Shown piece by piece: positions 8,628 through 20,888 of a DNA stretch of 64,000 nucleotides; position 1 is the first letter of the stretch, and each line of letters opens with the position of its first letter. A program made the position numbers and the translations under genes. The stretch is from assembly GCA_002798255.1 (NCBI GenBank), contig NWQQ01000019.1, forward strand, positions 1-64,000, read 5' to 3'. The notes beneath the pieces were generated by a model. The model did not search any database. It saw nothing but the letters and a program-made list of their open reading frames with translations, and was not told where the DNA came from. The DNA comes from Lysobacteraceae bacterium NML95-0200. GTDB lineage: Bacteria > Pseudomonadota > Gammaproteobacteria > Xanthomonadales > Xanthomonadaceae.

Positions 8628-9896
8628 TCAGTCGGCCTGGCGACGCAGGAAGGCCGGGATGTCGAGATAGTCGGCTCCGCCAAAATCCGCAGCCTTGGGC
8701 GCAGCTTCTGCTGCCGGGGTGCTGCTGCCCTGCGCGGCGCCACGACGCAGCCCGGAAGCCAGCCCCTGTGCCGGGTTGAAACCAACCGCAGATACCTCGT
8801 CAATCGGCAGGCCAGTGGTGCCATCGCGCTTGGCTGTGGTCACATCCGGCACGATTTCCATTTGTGGCTTGGCACGACGTACCGGTTCGAAACCGCCACC
8901 GAAATCATTGCGCACCGGAGTGCGCTGCTGGGCAGCCCGGTTGAGGCCGGTCGCCACCACGGTGACCTTGATTTCGTCCTGCATGTCCGGGTCGAGCGAG
9001 GTACCGATGATGACCGTGGCATCTTCTGCGGCAAACTCGTCCACCGCGCGGCCGATTTCTTCAAATTCGGCCATGGTGATATCCGAGCCTGCAGTGATAT
9101 TGACCAGGATGCCATTGGCGCCATGCAGATTGACATCATCCAGCAGCGGGTTCTGGATGGCCATTTCCACGGCGGCCTGGGCGCGGTCATCACCCCGGGC
9201 AATGCCGGTGCCCATCATCGCCAGCCCCATTTCGTTCATCACCGTCTTGACGTCGGCAAAGTCGACGTTCATTTCACCCGGACGCACGATCAGGTCGGCA
9301 ATGCCCTGCACGGCGCCCTGCAGCACGTTATTGGCCTCGCGGAAGGCCTGCACCATGGTGGCATTGCGCCCCAGCACGGTCAGCAGTTTTTCGTTGGGGA
9401 TGGTGATCAGCGAGTCCACATGCTGCGCCAGCTCCTCAATGCCCTTCAGCGCCACCTGCATGCGGCGACGGCCTTCGAACGGGAACGGCTTGGTCACCAC
9501 CGCCACGGTGAGGATGCCCATTTCCTTGGCAAGCTGCGCCACCACCGGCGCCGCGCCGGTACCGGTACCGCCGCCCATGCCTGCGGTGATGAACACCATG
9601 TCCGCGCCCTGCAGCGCATCCATGATGCGCTCGCGGTCTTCCAGCGCGGCCTGACGGCCGACTTCCGGATTGGCGCCTGCGCCCAGTCCCTTGGTGACAT
9701 TGCTGCCCAGTTGCAGCTGAAGCTGGGTGCCGGAGCTGCCCAGCGCCTGCGCATCGGTGTTGGCGGTAATCAGCTCCACACCCTGCAACTGGCTGGCCAC
9801 CATATGTGCCACGGTATTGCCACCGCCGCCGCCCACGCCAATCACCTTGATAACTGCATTCGGGGTGATTTTTTCCATCAGTTCAAAACTTGCCAT
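8628..9896 (-). CDS. ftsZ: Cell division GTPase FtsZ
   Basis: This tubulin-like GTPase polymerises into the Z-ring at midcell. The 422-residue protein contains [14 protein letters not shown] and the tubulin signature [14 protein letters not shown] variable linker follows, and the C-terminal conserved peptide is [14 protein letters not shown], which binds FtsA. ATG 9896 matches the family start, with GAGG upstream. The 210 bp between ftsA and this start hold no recognisable gene. It is the last dcw gene; the lpxC commonly found after ftsZ is absent here. Confidence 0.97.
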   Translation of the reverse strand: MASFELMEKITPNAVIKVIGVGGGGGNTVAHMVASQLQGVELITANTDAQALGSSGTQLQLQLGSNVTKGLGAGANPEVGRQAALEDRERIMDALQGADMVFITAGMGGGTGTGAAPVVAQLAKEMGILTVAVVTKPFPFEGRRRMQVALKGIEELAQHVDSLITIPNEKLLTVLGRNATMVQAFREANNVLQGAVQGIADLIVRPGEMNVDFADVKTVMNEMGLAMMGTGIARGDDRAQAAVEMAIQNPLLDDVNLHGANGILVNITAGSDITMAEFEEIGRAVDEFAAEDATVIIGTSLDPDMQDEIKVTVVATGLNRAAQQRTPVRNDFGGGFEPVRRAKPQMEIVPDVTTAKRDGTTGLPIDEVSAVGFNPAQGLASGLRRGAAQGSSTPAAEAAPKAADFGGADYLDIPAFLRRQAD

Positions 9897-10106
9897 ACCT
9901 GTAGTCCTCGCTGTTTGTACGTTGTCGTCTGCCTGGCAGGGCTTTGGAACTTCTTGTGTTGTTTCCATCTGCCCAGCAGGCGTTGCTGCTTTCATGGCTT
10001 GCGCCACCAATTGCCGTGACTTTTCAGCCACCGATACCACTTTCACCACCATCCACCTCCTTCTTTGCCCGCTTCCCGCATTGCTCACCCGCAACCTGCC
10101 AGCCCA

Positions 10107-11345
10107 TCAGAACTGGCCGTTGAACCAGTCTTTCAACCGTTTGATGAGGCCAAAACCGCGACCTGCCGGCAGCAGGCTGCGCGGCCTGGGCGCGTCCATC
10201 CGGCTGCCCATCAGCAACAGCCCGACACCGCTGGCATGCACCGGGTTGCCGACTACTTCGGCAAGACCGGCCACATGCTGCGGAATGCCGATGCGCACCG
10301 GCATTTGCAGCATTTCTTCGGCCAGCTCGACCACGCCTTCCATCTTGGCGCCACCGCCGGTCAGCACCATGCCGGCGCGTACCAGCTCCTCAAAACCGGA
10401 ACGACGCAGCTCGGCCTGCACCATCTCGAAAATTTCCTCGTAACGCCCCTGCACCGCCTGCGCCAGCGCATGACGCGGCAGCCGACGCGGCGGCCGGTCA
10501 CCAACGCTGGGCACCTGGATGGATTCTTCAGCCGTGGCCAGCTGTGCCAGTGCACAGGCATAGCGCACCTTGATTTGTTCGGCCTCCGGCGTGGGCGTGC
10601 GCAGCATATGGGCGATATCGCTGGTCACATGGTCGCCGGCAATCGGCAGCGAGGCGGTATGCGCAATCGCGCCCTGCACGAATACGGCGATATCGGTGGT
10701 GCCCGCGCCAATATCCACCAGCACCACGCCCAGCTCGCGCTCGTCATCGGTCAGCACCGCCTCGCTGGAGGCCAGCGCAGAAAGAATCAGGTCATCCACC
10801 GCCAGGCCGCAACGCTGCACGCATTTGCTGATATTGGTGGCCGCCGACTGCGCACAGGTGACCAGATGCGCATGCACTTCCAGGCGGATGCCGCTCATGC
10901 CCACCGGGTTTTTGATGCCTTCCTGCGAGCTGTCCAGCACGTATTCGCGGGCAATGGCATGCAGGATGCGCTGGTCGGAAGGAATCGCCACCGCCTTGGC
11001 CGCTTCCAGTGCACGCGCCATATCGCCATGCGTGACTTCGCCATCACGCAGCGGCTCCATGCCCTGGGAATTGCGGCATTGCACATGATTGCCGCTGATC
11101 GAGGCATAGACCGAGCGAATCTCGCAACCGGCCATCAGCTCGGCTTCTTCCACCGCGCGCTGGATGGACTGTACGGTGGAGTCGATATCCACCACCACGC
11201 CGCGACGCAGGCCGCGCGATTCATGACTGCCCACGCCAATCACTTCAATCGGCAGGCCGAGGCTGTATTCGCCCACCAGCGCGGTCACCTTGGAAGTGCC
11301 GATATCAAGGCCAACAATCAGGGTTTTATCGCCTTTGCGGTTCAT
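10107..11345 (-). CDS. ftsA: Cell division protein FtsA
   Basis: This actin-like protein anchors FtsZ filaments to the membrane. The 412-residue protein has the actin-fold phosphate loop LIVGLDIGTSKVTALVGE, a second ATP-binding segment DIGAGTTDIAVF, the adenosine motif VLTGGGAKMEGV, and a C-terminal amphipathic helix (LIKRLKDWFNGQF) for membrane attachment. It starts with a 4-bp ATGA overlap with ftsQ, so the pair is translationally coupled. Confidence 0.97.
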   Translation of the reverse strand: MNRKGDKTLIVGLDIGTSKVTALVGEYSLGLPIEVIGVGSHESRGLRRGVVVDIDSTVQSIQRAVEEAELMAGCEIRSVYASISGNHVQCRNSQGMEPLRDGEVTHGDMARALEAAKAVAIPSDQRILHAIAREYVLDSSQEGIKNPVGMSGIRLEVHAHLVTCAQSAATNISKCVQRCGLAVDDLILSALASSEAVLTDDERELGVVLVDIGAGTTDIAVFVQGAIAHTASLPIAGDHVTSDIAHMLRTPTPEAEQIKVRYACALAQLATAEESIQVPSVGDRPPRRLPRHALAQAVQGRYEEIFEMVQAELRRSGFEELVRAGMVLTGGGAKMEGVVELAEEMLQMPVRIGIPQHVAGLAEVVGNPVHASGVGLLLMGSRMDAPRPRSLLPAGRGFGLIKRLKDWFNGQF

Positions 11346-12109
11346 GCTGCAACGCCTGCGGAAACAAGGGTGGGGACGGGAAAACGGCTGCTGTCTGCGG
11401 TTTTCTGGGTATCGCTCCAGCGCAGCGCAAAGCCATTGGCATAACGCAAGTCCGCGCGCTGCAAGTGCTTGCCCGGCGGCGCAATCAACTGCGGCAGCAA
11501 ATGCGCAAAACGGCGGATACGCGGCTCGGCGTCATGGCGGCCGACAATTACCTCAAGGCCGCTGTCGAAATGAATCGACCAGCTACCGCGGGCATCCAGC
11601 CGCAGGCCGGTGACAGCAAGCCCTGCGGTGGCAAACAGCTGGCGCGACTGGTTGTAGAGTGCGACAACCTCGCTCACCCGGTGGCGGTCGCCACCCAGTT
11701 GCGGCAGCCCCTCGGGCAGGGCATCGCCCATCACTGCGCGCGGGTAGAGATTGCCACGCTCGGACAGCAGCCAATCCTCATCCCACAGTGCAAACGGCCG
11801 GTGCTCAACAATTTTCACTTGCAGCACATCCGGCCATTGCTTGCTGATTTCGGCCTCTTCCACCCACGGCAGCCGCTCCACGGCCTGCCGTGCGTCTTTC
11901 AGGCGCACGGCAAAAAAGCCCTGCGCCGCATAGGGCTTGAGCGTCTGCTGCAACTGCGCTGCATCGACATGGCGGAACTCGCTGGTGACCTGCAACCGGG
12001 TTAGCGCAAACCGCTCGGCGCCCAGCCAGCCGTTCATCACCGCCAACAGCGGCAGCGCAATCACGGCGATGGCAAGCACGATGCCGAGGATACGGGTCAG
12101 TGCGCGCAT
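11342..12109 (-). CDS. ftsQ: Divisome protein FtsQ
   Basis: This bitopic divisome protein links cytoplasmic and periplasmic division components. The 255-residue protein has a short cytoplasmic N-terminus and one membrane helix ([18 protein letters not shown]). A POTRA domain starts at [10 protein letters not shown] and is followed by the FtsQ domain with [17 protein letters not shown] and [15 protein letters not shown] 12109 was chosen as the family-like start and overlaps the end of ddlB by 13 bases. Confidence 0.94.
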   Translation of the reverse strand: MRALTRILGIVLAIAVIALPLLAVMNGWLGAERFALTRLQVTSEFRHVDAAQLQQTLKPYAAQGFFAVRLKDARQAVERLPWVEEAEISKQWPDVLQVKIVEHRPFALWDEDWLLSERGNLYPRAVMGDALPEGLPQLGGDRHRVSEVVALYNQSRQLFATAGLAVTGLRLDARGSWSIHFDSGLEVIVGRHDAEPRIRRFAHLLPQLIAPPGKHLQRADLRYANGFALRWSDTQKTADSSRFPVPTLVSAGVAA

Positions 12110-13047
12110 AACGTCTGCTCCAGAATCCGCCAGCACAGCTCATCGAACTCCACGCCAATGGCGCGCGCGGCCTTGGGCACCAGCGAGGTCGCGGTCATGC
12201 CCGGCGCGGTATTGATTTCAATCAGTTGCCAGCCACGCTGCTCATCGCGCATCACATCCACCCGGCCATAACCGGTGCAGCCGGCGCTGGCAAAGGCCTG
12301 CAAAACCAGCTGCCCCAGCGCGGCTTCTTCTTCGCCCTGCAACCCCGGGGTGATATAGCGGGTGGTATTGGACTGGTACTTGGCCTTGTAGTCATACCAC
12401 TGGCCTTCGGGCACGATATGGATGGACGGCAGGGCGATATCGCCCAATACCGGCACCGAAAATTCCTCGCCCTCGACCATCTGTTCCATCAGCATTTCAC
12501 CGCCGTATTCGGCTGCGACCTGGCAGGCGTGTTCAAGGTCGGCCTCGCTCATGACCCGCGCCACGCCGACGCTGGAGCCTTCACTGGAAGGCTTCAGAAA
12601 TACCGGCAAGCCCAGTGTTTTGGCAGCCGCACGCACATCACCACCGGGAGCGATACGCAGATAGCGCGGCGTGGGCAAGCCTTCGGCAATCCACACCTGC
12701 TTGGTGCGGATTTTGTCCAGGGTCAGCGCCGCACCCAGCACGCCGGTGCCGGTGCAAGGAATGTCCAGCGCGGCCAGCAAACCCTGCACCACGCCGTTTT
12801 CGCCATCACCGCCATGCAGGATATTGAAAACACGGTCAACTTTTTCTTTGCCAATGGCTTGCAGCAGCGCCTTGACGCCATCGACCGCAAACGCATCCAC
12901 GCCGCGCGACTGCAATGCCGCCAGCACCGCCGCACCGGATTTGAGCGAGACTTCACGCTCGCTGCTTTCGCCGCCCAGGAGCACCGCGACACGGCCAAAA
13001 CCTGCCGGGTCAGCCAGCTTCATGGCGGGCAATTGCATCTGGCTCAT
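12097..13047 (-). CDS. ddlB: D-alanine--D-alanine ligase
   Basis: This ATP-grasp ligase makes D-Ala-D-Ala for the peptidoglycan stem peptide. The 316-residue protein shows the N-terminal [14 protein letters not shown] motif, the ATP-grasp segment [14 protein letters not shown], and the metal-binding end [20 protein letters not shown]. Length is normal for the family. Its start overlaps the murC stop by 4 bp (ATGA). Confidence 0.97.
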   Translation of the reverse strand: MSQMQLPAMKLADPAGFGRVAVLLGGESSEREVSLKSGAAVLAALQSRGVDAFAVDGVKALLQAIGKEKVDRVFNILHGGDGENGVVQGLLAALDIPCTGTGVLGAALTLDKIRTKQVWIAEGLPTPRYLRIAPGGDVRAAAKTLGLPVFLKPSSEGSSVGVARVMSEADLEHACQVAAEYGGEMLMEQMVEGEEFSVPVLGDIALPSIHIVPEGQWYDYKAKYQSNTTRYITPGLQGEEEAALGQLVLQAFASAGCTGYGRVDVMRDEQRGWQLIEINTAPGMTATSLVPKAARAIGVEFDELCWRILEQTLCAH

Positions 13048-14498
13048 GCTGCACCTCCTGCATTTGCAAGCCCCGTGGCCGCCAATTGCTGCGCCAGCGC
13101 GCCGATGTCGCCCGCCCCCATCACCAGCAGCAAGTCGCCATCTCGCAGCACATCCGGCAGCACCTCTGTCAACTCGGCAGCACTGTTCACCACCACCGGG
13201 TCGATACGGCCACGGGTACGGATGGCACGCGCCAGCGACTTGCCATCGGCACCGGCAATCGGCGCTTCGCCTGCCGGATAGACTTCCGTCAGCAGCAGCG
13301 CATCGACGCTGGAAAGCACGGCGGCAAAATCATCAAACTGGTCACGGGTACGGCTATAGCGATGCGGCTGGAACACCACCACCAGACGGCGCTCCGGCCA
13401 GCCGCCACGGGCTGCCTTGAATACCGCATCCAGCTCCACCGGGTGATGGCCGTAGTCATCCACCAGCATTACCTGGCCACCGCCGGGCAAGGCAAGGTCG
13501 GCCAGATGGTTGAAGCGCCGGCCAATGCCCTTGAACCTTTCAAAGGCGACGGCCATCTGCGCCGGGGCAATGCCCAGCTGCCAGCCAATCGCCGCAGCGG
13601 CCAGCGCATTCTGCACATTGTGGCGGCCGGGCAAGGCCAGCGTCATCGGCGTTTGCGAGCCATCGGGCAGGTGCAGGTCGAACTGCATCTGCGCGCCCTG
13701 CTGGCGCACATTGTCGGCGCGCACTTCGGCCTGTTCGGCAAAGCCATAGGTCAGCACATGCCGCGGTGTGGCGGCCGCCAGCCCGGCCACTTCCGGGTCA
13801 TCCACGCACAGTACCGCCAGGCCATAGAACGGCAGCCGGTGCAGGAACTCATTGAACGCCTGCTGCACCCTGGCAAAATCGTTGTCGTAGTTTTCCAGAT
13901 GGTCAGCATCAATATTGGTGACCACAGCAATCAACGGGTTCAGGCGCAAAAAGCTGCCATCACTCTCGTCAGCCTCGGCCACCAGCCATTGCCCATCACC
14001 CAACTTGGCATTGGCGCCTGCGGCCAGCAGTTTCCCGCCAATCACGAAAGTCGGGTCTTTGCCGCCTTCATGCAGCACGCTAGCCACCAGCGAGGTGGTG
14101 GTGGTCTTGCCATGGGTGCCGGCGATGGCGATGCCACGACGGAAACGCATCAGCTCGGCCAGCATTTCCGCGCGCGGCACAATCGGGATACGCTGCGCGC
14201 GCGCCTCCATCAACTCCGGGTTGTCCGGCTTGATGGCCGAGGACACCACCACACAGTCGCTGCCCAGCACATTGGCGGCACTGTGTTCGCGGTCGATGCG
14301 TGCGCCCAGCGCCTGCAGGCGGCGGGTGGCGGCATTGTCGGCGCGGTCGGAACCGGACACCTGATAGCCCAGGGTGCACAGCACTTCGGCGATGCCGCTC
14401 ATGCCGACCCCGCCGATACCGACAAAATGCACGCGGCGGAAGGCTTTGGCCAAATCGCCCGGGTCTTGCAGGCGGCGTTGCTTGACAGTGCTCATCAT
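13044..14498 (-). CDS. murC: UDP-N-acetylmuramate--L-alanine ligase
   Basis: Adds L-Ala to UDP-MurNAc, the first stem-peptide step. The 484-residue Mur ligase begins with [17 protein letters not shown], carries the ATP loop [14 protein letters not shown], and has the C-terminal domain with LVMGAGDIG. The ATG at 14498 shares its A with the murG stop (TGATG), so that start is preferred over an adjacent GTG at 14501 or ATG at 14495. Confidence 0.97.
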   Translation of the reverse strand: MMSTVKQRRLQDPGDLAKAFRRVHFVGIGGVGMSGIAEVLCTLGYQVSGSDRADNAATRRLQALGARIDREHSAANVLGSDCVVVSSAIKPDNPELMEARAQRIPIVPRAEMLAELMRFRRGIAIAGTHGKTTTTSLVASVLHEGGKDPTFVIGGKLLAAGANAKLGDGQWLVAEADESDGSFLRLNPLIAVVTNIDADHLENYDNDFARVQQAFNEFLHRLPFYGLAVLCVDDPEVAGLAAATPRHVLTYGFAEQAEVRADNVRQQGAQMQFDLHLPDGSQTPMTLALPGRHNVQNALAAAAIGWQLGIAPAQMAVAFERFKGIGRRFNHLADLALPGGGQVMLVDDYGHHPVELDAVFKAARGGWPERRLVVVFQPHRYSRTRDQFDDFAAVLSSVDALLLTEVYPAGEAPIAGADGKSLARAIRTRGRIDPVVVNSAAELTEVLPDVLRDGDLLLVMGAGDIGALAQQLAATGLANAGGAA

Positions 14499-15571
14499 CA
14501 CTTGGCCGCCTCCAGTACGGCGTCGGCCACCTTGGCGGCGGCATCGGGACGGGCCAGCTGGCGCGCTGCCTGCCCGGTGGAAAGCAAGGATTCGGGGTGC
14601 CGGGCAAAATGCGCCAGATGCTGCGCCAACTGCGCCGCCAGGGCATCGCCCTGTTTCACCATCAAGGCGGCATTGCGCGATACCAGATATTCGGCATTGC
14701 GGGTCTGGTGGTCATCCACTGCTTGCGGAAACGGCACCAGGATGGCGGCCACTCCGGCAGCGCAGACCTCCGCCAGGGTCAAGGCGCCAGCGCGGCAAAT
14801 CACCAAGTCTGCCGCCTGCCAAGCGGCGGCCATGTCGGCGATAAAGGCTTCCGGCTCGATATTCACACCGGCCTTGGCATAGGCGGCGCGGGTTTCCTCC
14901 AGCATTGCCTCACCGCACTGATGGCGCACCTGCCAGACATCGCCCCTGCCGCTGGCGGCAAGCTCGGCCAGCGCCTGCGGCACGGCCTGATTGAGTGCCC
15001 GTGCACCCTGGCTGCCGCCAATCACCAGCAGTTTGAACGGCGCATCAGGCACGCGCTGACGCGGCGGCAGGGCGGCGATTTCTTCACGCACCGGGTTGCC
15101 GACCACCATTTCACCGGCAAAGGTATCGGGAAAGCCGGTCATCACCCGGCTTGCCAGACGCGAGAGCACCCGGTTGGTCATCCCGGCGGCGCGGTTTTGT
15201 TCGTGCACCAGCAGCGGCACGCCCAGCAGTTTCGCCGCCAGCCCGCCCGGACCTGCGGCATAGCCGCCAAAGCTCACCACCGCACGCGGGCGATGCGCCA
15301 GCAAAACCGCGCGCGCGGCCATCACCGCCGAAAGCAGCTTGAACGGCAGGCCGAGCAGTTTGCCCAAGCCCTTGCCGCGTACGCCGCTGACCCGGATGGT
15401 GTCCATCGGGATGTCATGCGCAGGCACCAGCCGGGTTTCCATGCCGCCTTCGGCCCCCAGCCAGCGCACCGGCACGCCACGGGCGCGCAACGCCCTGGCG
15501 ACGGCAATACCGGGGAAAATATGCCCGCCAGTGCCACCGGCCAGAATCATCACCGGGCGCATATCGCTCAT
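14498..15571 (-). CDS. murG: Lipid II synthase (UDP-GlcNAc transferase) MurG
   Basis: Transfers GlcNAc from UDP-GlcNAc to lipid I on the inner membrane face. The 357-residue GT28 enzyme shows [18 protein letters not shown], the second glycine-rich loop [13 protein letters not shown], and the donor-binding segment [16 protein letters not shown]. It is coupled to ftsW upstream (ATGA) and murC downstream (TGATG). Confidence 0.97.
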   Translation of the reverse strand: MSDMRPVMILAGGTGGHIFPGIAVARALRARGVPVRWLGAEGGMETRLVPAHDIPMDTIRVSGVRGKGLGKLLGLPFKLLSAVMAARAVLLAHRPRAVVSFGGYAAGPGGLAAKLLGVPLLVHEQNRAAGMTNRVLSRLASRVMTGFPDTFAGEMVVGNPVREEIAALPPRQRVPDAPFKLLVIGGSQGARALNQAVPQALAELAASGRGDVWQVRHQCGEAMLEETRAAYAKAGVNIEPEAFIADMAAAWQAADLVICRAGALTLAEVCAAGVAAILVPFPQAVDDHQTRNAEYLVSRNAALMVKQGDALAAQLAQHLAHFARHPESLLSTGQAARQLARPDAAAKVADAVLEAAK

Positions 15572-16977
15572 GGCTGCCCTCCATTGCCAAACGATGGCTC
15601 GATGCGCTGCCGCCGGGCTTCATGGCGTACTCCGGGCTGATACAGCCAGCCGCCCAGGCGCTGCCACAGCGCTTTTCCGGGCAGGCGTTGTTCATTGACC
15701 GGCTTGCTGCGCGGCATGCTGGCCGCCGGAGCCGGCGCAGCGGCGGCTTCCGCAGCCACGACTGCCCGGCCTTGCTGGCTCATTTCCCGATGCAGCGCCA
15801 CCTGGCGCCTGGCGCGCTCCAGCTCCCAGGAGACGCGCAACAGCAGCCCCATCGCTGCAAAGGTCACCAAAATGCTGGAGCCGCCAAAAGAAACCAGCGG
15901 CAGGGTCAGCCCCTTGGTCGGCAACAGCCCGATATTCACGCCAATGGAGATAAAGGTCTGCAAGGCCATCCACATGCCGATACCAAAGCACAGATAACCG
16001 GGGAAATAGCGGCGCATTTGCACGCATTGCAGCCCCAGCCACAATATCCGGCCCACCAGCAACGCATACAGGGCAATCAGTGCGCATACGCCGATAAAGC
16101 CGAATTCTTCGGCCAGCACCGCCATGATGAAGTCGGTATAGGCTTCGGGCAGGTAATTGAGCTTCTGCACCGAGCCGCCCAGCCCTACCCCCCAAAGCTC
16201 GCCGCGACCCACCGCCATCAGCGCATTGGTAAGCTGATAGCCATCGCCGAACGGGTCTTCCCAGGGGTTAATCCACAGCCGGATACGCCTCATCCGGTAG
16301 GCTTCACGCGCCACGAACCAGATCAGCGCCGGCATCAGCAATGCCACCGGCATAATCATGCGCGGCAGGTGTACCCCGCCAATCACCAGCATCAGCGCCG
16401 CCGTTGCCAGCAGCAGTGCCGTGGTACCGAAGTCTTTCTGCACCTCAACCAGAATAATGGACAGCAGTGCTGCGGCAATAAATACCTTGAGCATTGAGCG
16501 CCAGGAGCCTTTGACCTCATCGGAAAAACGCGACAGGTAGCTGGCTAGCCAGATGACGAAAATCAGCTTGACCGCTTCTGCGGGCTGGAAGTTGATGATG
16601 CCCAGATTCAGCCAGCGCCGCGCCCCTTTGGCCGAATGCCCTAGCCCCGGCACCCAGACCAGCAGCAGCAACAAAACGCCCAGCGCCAGCAACACACGGC
16701 TGTATTTTTCCAGTTGCCGGATATCGCAGCGGTACATCAGCACCAGCATCACGCCCATGCCCATCAGCACCGACAGGATATGGCGATAGAAGTAATACAT
16801 CGGCCCCAGCCCGCGCGCCTCGGCCATGGCGATGGAGCTTGAAGCCACCATGACCAGGCCTACCGAAGTCAATGCCAGCACGCACAGCAGCAGCCATTCG
16901 TCAAAGCGACCGCTTACCGCATCCAGGCGAACCGCCTGACGCTCAAGCTGGATACGGGGCGTGTAACGTCCGTCCAT
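15568..16977 (-). CDS. ftsW: SEDS peptidoglycan glycosyltransferase FtsW
   Basis: This septal SEDS-family glycan polymerase partners FtsI. The 469-residue protein has about ten membrane helices, the [16 protein letters not shown] segment, and the conserved region [18 protein letters not shown] near the last helix. A hydrophilic C-terminal tail of about 85 residues, rich in Ala, Arg and Gln, is longer than in E. coli FtsW. The start codon ATG 16977 overlaps the mraY stop (TGATG). The gene follows mraY directly, with no murD between them. Confidence 0.95.
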   Translation of the reverse strand: MDGRYTPRIQLERQAVRLDAVSGRFDEWLLLCVLALTSVGLVMVASSSIAMAEARGLGPMYYFYRHILSVLMGMGVMLVLMYRCDIRQLEKYSRVLLALGVLLLLLVWVPGLGHSAKGARRWLNLGIINFQPAEAVKLIFVIWLASYLSRFSDEVKGSWRSMLKVFIAAALLSIILVEVQKDFGTTALLLATAALMLVIGGVHLPRMIMPVALLMPALIWFVAREAYRMRRIRLWINPWEDPFGDGYQLTNALMAVGRGELWGVGLGGSVQKLNYLPEAYTDFIMAVLAEEFGFIGVCALIALYALLVGRILWLGLQCVQMRRYFPGYLCFGIGMWMALQTFISIGVNIGLLPTKGLTLPLVSFGGSSILVTFAAMGLLLRVSWELERARRQVALHREMSQQGRAVVAAEAAAAPAPAASMPRSKPVNEQRLPGKALWQRLGGWLYQPGVRHEARRQRIEPSFGNGGQP

Positions 16978-18065
16978 CAGCGCACCTTCAATGTGGCAAG
17001 GCCGATGAGCACCAGCACCACGGCGATAATCCAGAAGCGCACGATAACGCGCGGCTCCGGCCAACCTTTCAGCTCGAAATGGTGGTGAATCGGCGCCATG
17101 CGGAACACCCGCTTGCCGGTGAGCTTGAAGCTCGCCACCTGGATCATCACCGAGAGCGTTTCGATGACGAACAGCCCGCCCATGATGACCAGCACCAGCT
17201 CCTGACGGACAATCACCGCCAGCGTGCCCAGCACTGCCCCCAGCGCCAGCGCGCCGATATCGCCCATGAACACCATCGCCGGATAGGTGTTGAACCACAA
17301 AAAACCAAGCCCGGCACCGGCAATCGCCGCACAGATAATCAGCAACTCACCTGCTCCCGGCACGGCCGGAATCTGCAAATAGCGGGCAAATTCGGCATGA
17401 CCGGATGCGTAGGCAAACACCCCCAGCGCGCAGGCGACCATCACCGTCGGCATGATGGCAAGCCCGTCCAGGCCGTCGGTGAGATTGACCGCATTGGAGA
17501 AGCCGACAATCCAAAAGTAGGCAATCGCCACAAAGCTGATGCCCGCCAGCGGCAGCGCCACCGACTTGAACAGCGGCACGTAGAAGGTCGTCGCTGCCGG
17601 CACATCGGCATACAGGTACAGATACAGCCCGGCGGCCAGCCCCAGTACCGATTGCAACGCATACTTGGTGCGCGAGCGCATGCCATTGGGGTCGCGCCTG
17701 ACGATTTTGATCCAGTCATCCCACCAGCCGATGGCACCGAAGCCCACCATCACCGCCAGCACCACCCATACATATTTGTTGCGCAGATCCGCCCATAGCA
17801 GCACCGAGGCGAGGATGGTGATGAGAATCAGCGCCCCGCCCATGGTCGGCGTACCGGCCTTGGAAAAATGCGACTGCGGCCCATCCGTGCGAATCGGCTG
17901 GCCACCGGACTTGAGCGAGGCCAGATAGCGGATGACTGTCGGCCCCCACCACAGCGACAGCAGCAAGGCGGTCAATGCCGAGAGAATGGCGCGGAAAGTC
18001 AGGTATTGGAACAGGCCAAAATGGCCTTGCAACTGCTCCAGCCAGCGGCTCAGTTCAAGCAGCAT
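16977..18065 (-). CDS. mraY: Phospho-N-acetylmuramoyl-pentapeptide transferase
   Basis: Makes lipid I by moving phospho-MurNAc-pentapeptide to undecaprenyl phosphate. The 362-residue polytopic protein has the signature [14 protein letters not shown], the catalytic aspartate segment WWDDWIK, the [10 protein letters not shown] motif, and the C-terminal [15 protein letters not shown]. Length and topology are standard for the family. It overlaps murF by 11 bases. Confidence 0.97.
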   Translation of the reverse strand: MLLELSRWLEQLQGHFGLFQYLTFRAILSALTALLLSLWWGPTVIRYLASLKSGGQPIRTDGPQSHFSKAGTPTMGGALILITILASVLLWADLRNKYVWVVLAVMVGFGAIGWWDDWIKIVRRDPNGMRSRTKYALQSVLGLAAGLYLYLYADVPAATTFYVPLFKSVALPLAGISFVAIAYFWIVGFSNAVNLTDGLDGLAIMPTVMVACALGVFAYASGHAEFARYLQIPAVPGAGELLIICAAIAGAGLGFLWFNTYPAMVFMGDIGALALGAVLGTLAVIVRQELVLVIMGGLFVIETLSVMIQVASFKLTGKRVFRMAPIHHHFELKGWPEPRVIVRFWIIAVVLVLIGLATLKVR

Positions 18066-19419
18066 CGCTCTTTTCTCCTTGCAGCAGGGTGACTACGCGA
18101 TCCATCGCACTACCGCGTGAGCCCTTGACCAATACCCGTACATCGGCCCGCATATCGTTTTGCAAGGCCGCGGCCAATGCTTCATGGCTGGCAAACACCT
18201 GTGCGCCATCGCCAAAACTATTGGCCGCCTCTGCGCTCAATGCACCCAGCGCATACAGGCGCTTGATACCGGCAGCGCGGGCGCGCTGACCGGCTTCGGC
18301 ATGCAGCCGCGCAGCATCTGCGCCCAGCTCGCGCATATCACCGAGTACCAGCCATGCCTCACCGCCTGCGGCAGCCAGGGTGTCGATGGCCGCACCCAGC
18401 GAGCCAGGGTTGGCGTTGTAGCTGTCATCAATCAGCCAGGCGCCTTTTGCCGTGCGCTGCGCGGCCAAACGTCCGGCAACGGGCGTAACGCTTTCAAGAC
18501 CGGCCTTGATGTATTCAAGCCCCACGCCTGCGGCCAATGCCATGCTCGCCGCCGCCAGTGCATTGCCGATATTGTGGCGGCCTGCCAGCGCCAGGCGGAT
18601 ATCGGCCTCGCCCTGCGGGCATAGCAACCGGAACTGGCTGCCCTCAGCATCAGTGCGGATATTGTCCGCACGCACATCGGCGCTGCCCTCAAGGCCAAAG
18701 CGCAGCACTTTGTGGCTGCCCACGCGCGCGGCAAAGTATTCGGCAAAGGCATCATCGGCATTGATAACCGCCGTGCCGCCTTCGCGCAGGTCGTCATAGA
18801 TGGCCGCCTTGGTATCGGCAATCCCCAGCAGGCTGCCCATGCGCTCCAGATGTGCCGGGGCGATGTTATTGACCAGCGCCACATCGGGCGCGGCCACGGC
18901 GGTCAGCCAGGCGATATCGCCCGGCTGGCCTGCCCCCATTTCATACACCGCGTACTGGCTGTCCTCCGGCGTGCCAATCACGGTCAACGGCAAGCCTATT
19001 TCGTTATTCAAATTGCCCGGTGTGGCATGGGTGGCGCCCACTTGCTGCAAAATCGCCGCAAGCAGAGTTTTGACACTGGTTTTGCCATTGCTGCCGGTAA
19101 TGGCAAAGGCTTTGAGACGGCGCGCCCGATGCAGGCTGCGGGCGATATCGGCCAGCGCCGTCTGCGTGTCACTCACCACCACCTGCGGTAGCGATAACGG
19201 CAGCGCGTGGCTGACCAATGCCGCGCAGGCACCAGCAGTGGCGGCCTGTTGCACATGGTCATGACCATCAAAGTGCTCACCCTTGAGCGCCACAAACAGC
19301 ACTTGCCCCTGCGGCAGCGTGCGGCTGTCGGTGGCTATGGCATCCACTTGCCGCGCGGCATCGGCCACGACACGGCCTTGGGTGAGTTCGGCAATTTGTG
19401 CCAGCGTCATCGGCTTCAT
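18055..19419 (-). CDS. murF: UDP-MurNAc-tripeptide--D-Ala-D-Ala ligase
   Basis: Adds D-Ala-D-Ala to complete the UDP-MurNAc-pentapeptide. The 454-residue Mur ligase has the ATP loop [17 protein letters not shown], the central [15 protein letters not shown] segment, and the C-terminal [13 protein letters not shown] motif characteristic of MurF. It overlaps murE by 4 bp (ATGA). Confidence 0.97.
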   Translation of the reverse strand: MKPMTLAQIAELTQGRVVADAARQVDAIATDSRTLPQGQVLFVALKGEHFDGHDHVQQAATAGACAALVSHALPLSLPQVVVSDTQTALADIARSLHRARRLKAFAITGSNGKTSVKTLLAAILQQVGATHATPGNLNNEIGLPLTVIGTPEDSQYAVYEMGAGQPGDIAWLTAVAAPDVALVNNIAPAHLERMGSLLGIADTKAAIYDDLREGGTAVINADDAFAEYFAARVGSHKVLRFGLEGSADVRADNIRTDAEGSQFRLLCPQGEADIRLALAGRHNIGNALAAASMALAAGVGLEYIKAGLESVTPVAGRLAAQRTAKGAWLIDDSYNANPGSLGAAIDTLAAAGGEAWLVLGDMRELGADAARLHAEAGQRARAAGIKRLYALGALSAEAANSFGDGAQVFASHEALAAALQNDMRADVRVLVKGSRGSAMDRVVTLLQGEKSDAA

Positions 19420-20888
19420 GCCCGCCCCTCCAGCGCCGCGCGCGCTACCGCCAGGTCATCGAAGTCATGCTTGACGCCGCATACGTCCTGATAGGTTTCA
19501 TGGCCCTTGCCGGCAATCAGCACGATGTCATCGGCGCTGGCCTCGGCAATCGCGGCCGTGATGGCATGGCGACGGTCGCGCTCGGCCACTACGTTCTGCA
19601 TGGAGGCAAAGCCCGCCAGAATGTCGGCCACGATCGCATCGCCATTTTCAGTGCGTGGATTGTCATCGGTGACATAGACCTTTTCTGACAACCGCTCGGC
19701 AATCGCCGCCATTTGCGGGCGCTTGCCACGGTCACGGTCGCCACCGCAGCCAAATACGCAAATCAGGCGACCATCAAGATGCGCGCGCAGCGATTCAAGC
19801 GCCTGCTGCAGCGGGTCGGGTTTGTGCGAATAATCCACCACCACCAGCGGCAGACGGCCATCACCGCCCAGCCGGTTCATGCGTCCAGGCACGGGGGCAA
19901 GCTGCGGCAGCACGGCCAGGATTTCTTCAAAACCGCGCCCCTGGGCATGCAGCACGGCCGCCACCGAGAGCAGGTTGTCGATATTGAAACGCCCCAGCAG
20001 CGGCGATTGCACTGGCGCACTCTGCGCGCCAATCCGCAACTGGAACGCAATCCCGCGTGCATTCAGCGTAATACGGCTTGCCGCCACATCGGCCGCTGCC
20101 GCATTGGATGCGGAAATGCCGATAGCGCGCACCGTGGCAGGCAGCGAGGCCAGCAGGTGCGCGCCATAGGCATCGTCGATATTGATAACGGCCGCTTGCA
20201 GGCCTTCCCGCTGGAACAGCCGCGCCTTGGCCGCGCCATAGGCGTCCATATCGCCGTGATAATCCAGATGGTCGCGGCTGAGATTGGTAAACACCGCGAT
20301 GTCGTAATGCACGCCATCCACGCGCCCCTGGTCGAGCGCATGCGAGCTGACTTCCATCGTTACCGTGCCGGCACCGGCATCACGCAGCCCGGCCAGCATT
20401 TCGTGCATCGGCAACACCAGCGGCGTAGTGAAGCCCGTGGCCACTTCCTGACCATACAGCCCTGTGCCCAGCGTGCCGATGGTGCCGCAGCGCTCGCCAA
20501 GCAGCTCAAAGGCCTGCGCCAGCATCTGCACCGTGGAGGTCTTGCCGCTGGTGCCAGTGACGGCGACCATCTTCATGGCGCGCGAAGGAGCGCCGTGGAA
20601 AGCATCACCCATTGTCCCCAGCCGCGCACGCAAACCGGGCACGGCGATGGCATCGGCAGGCGCTGGCAAATCCACCGGCGCCGGCGGCTCAAACAGCACC
20701 GCTGCCGCACCACGCTCACGTGCCTGCTGCACAAAGCCCAGGCCATGCGCACCAAACCCGGCGATGGCGATAAAGGCATCGCCCGGACGCACCTGGCGGC
20801 TGTCCATCACCAGCCCGGAAATGGCAAGGCCTGCGGGAATGCCCGGCACATCCGGCAACAAATCGGCAAGCAGCATGCGGCGGCTCAT
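19416..20888 (-). CDS. murE: UDP-MurNAc-L-Ala-D-Glu--meso-DAP ligase
   Basis: Adds the third stem residue. The 490-residue protein has the ATP loop [14 protein letters not shown] and the C-terminal motif DDNPRTE; a DNPR motif marks enzymes that use meso-diaminopimelate rather than lysine, as expected for a Gram-negative. It sits between ftsI and murF with 4-bp overlaps on both sides. Confidence 0.97.
   Translation of the reverse strand: MSRRMLLADLLPDVPGIPAGLAISGLVMDSRQVRPGDAFIAIAGFGAHGLGFVQQARERGAAAVLFEPPAPVDLPAPADAIAVPGLRARLGTMGDAFHGAPSRAMKMVAVTGTSGKTSTVQMLAQAFELLGERCGTIGTLGTGLYGQEVATGFTTPLVLPMHEMLAGLRDAGAGTVTMEVSSHALDQGRVDGVHYDIAVFTNLSRDHLDYHGDMDAYGAAKARLFQREGLQAAVINIDDAYGAHLLASLPATVRAIGISASNAAAADVAASRITLNARGIAFQLRIGAQSAPVQSPLLGRFNIDNLLSVAAVLHAQGRGFEEILAVLPQLAPVPGRMNRLGGDGRLPLVVVDYSHKPDPLQQALESLRAHLDGRLICVFGCGGDRDRGKRPQMAAIAERLSEKVYVTDDNPRTENGDAIVADILAGFASMQNVVAERDRRHAITAAIAEASADDIVLIAGKGHETYQDVCGVKHDFDDLAVARAALEGRA

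Noticed and set aside
9897-10094. N-terminal extension of ftsZ by 66 codons
   Set aside because: FtsZ proteins begin close to the MEKITPNAV-like segment. The extension has no family likeness and is taken as intergenic.
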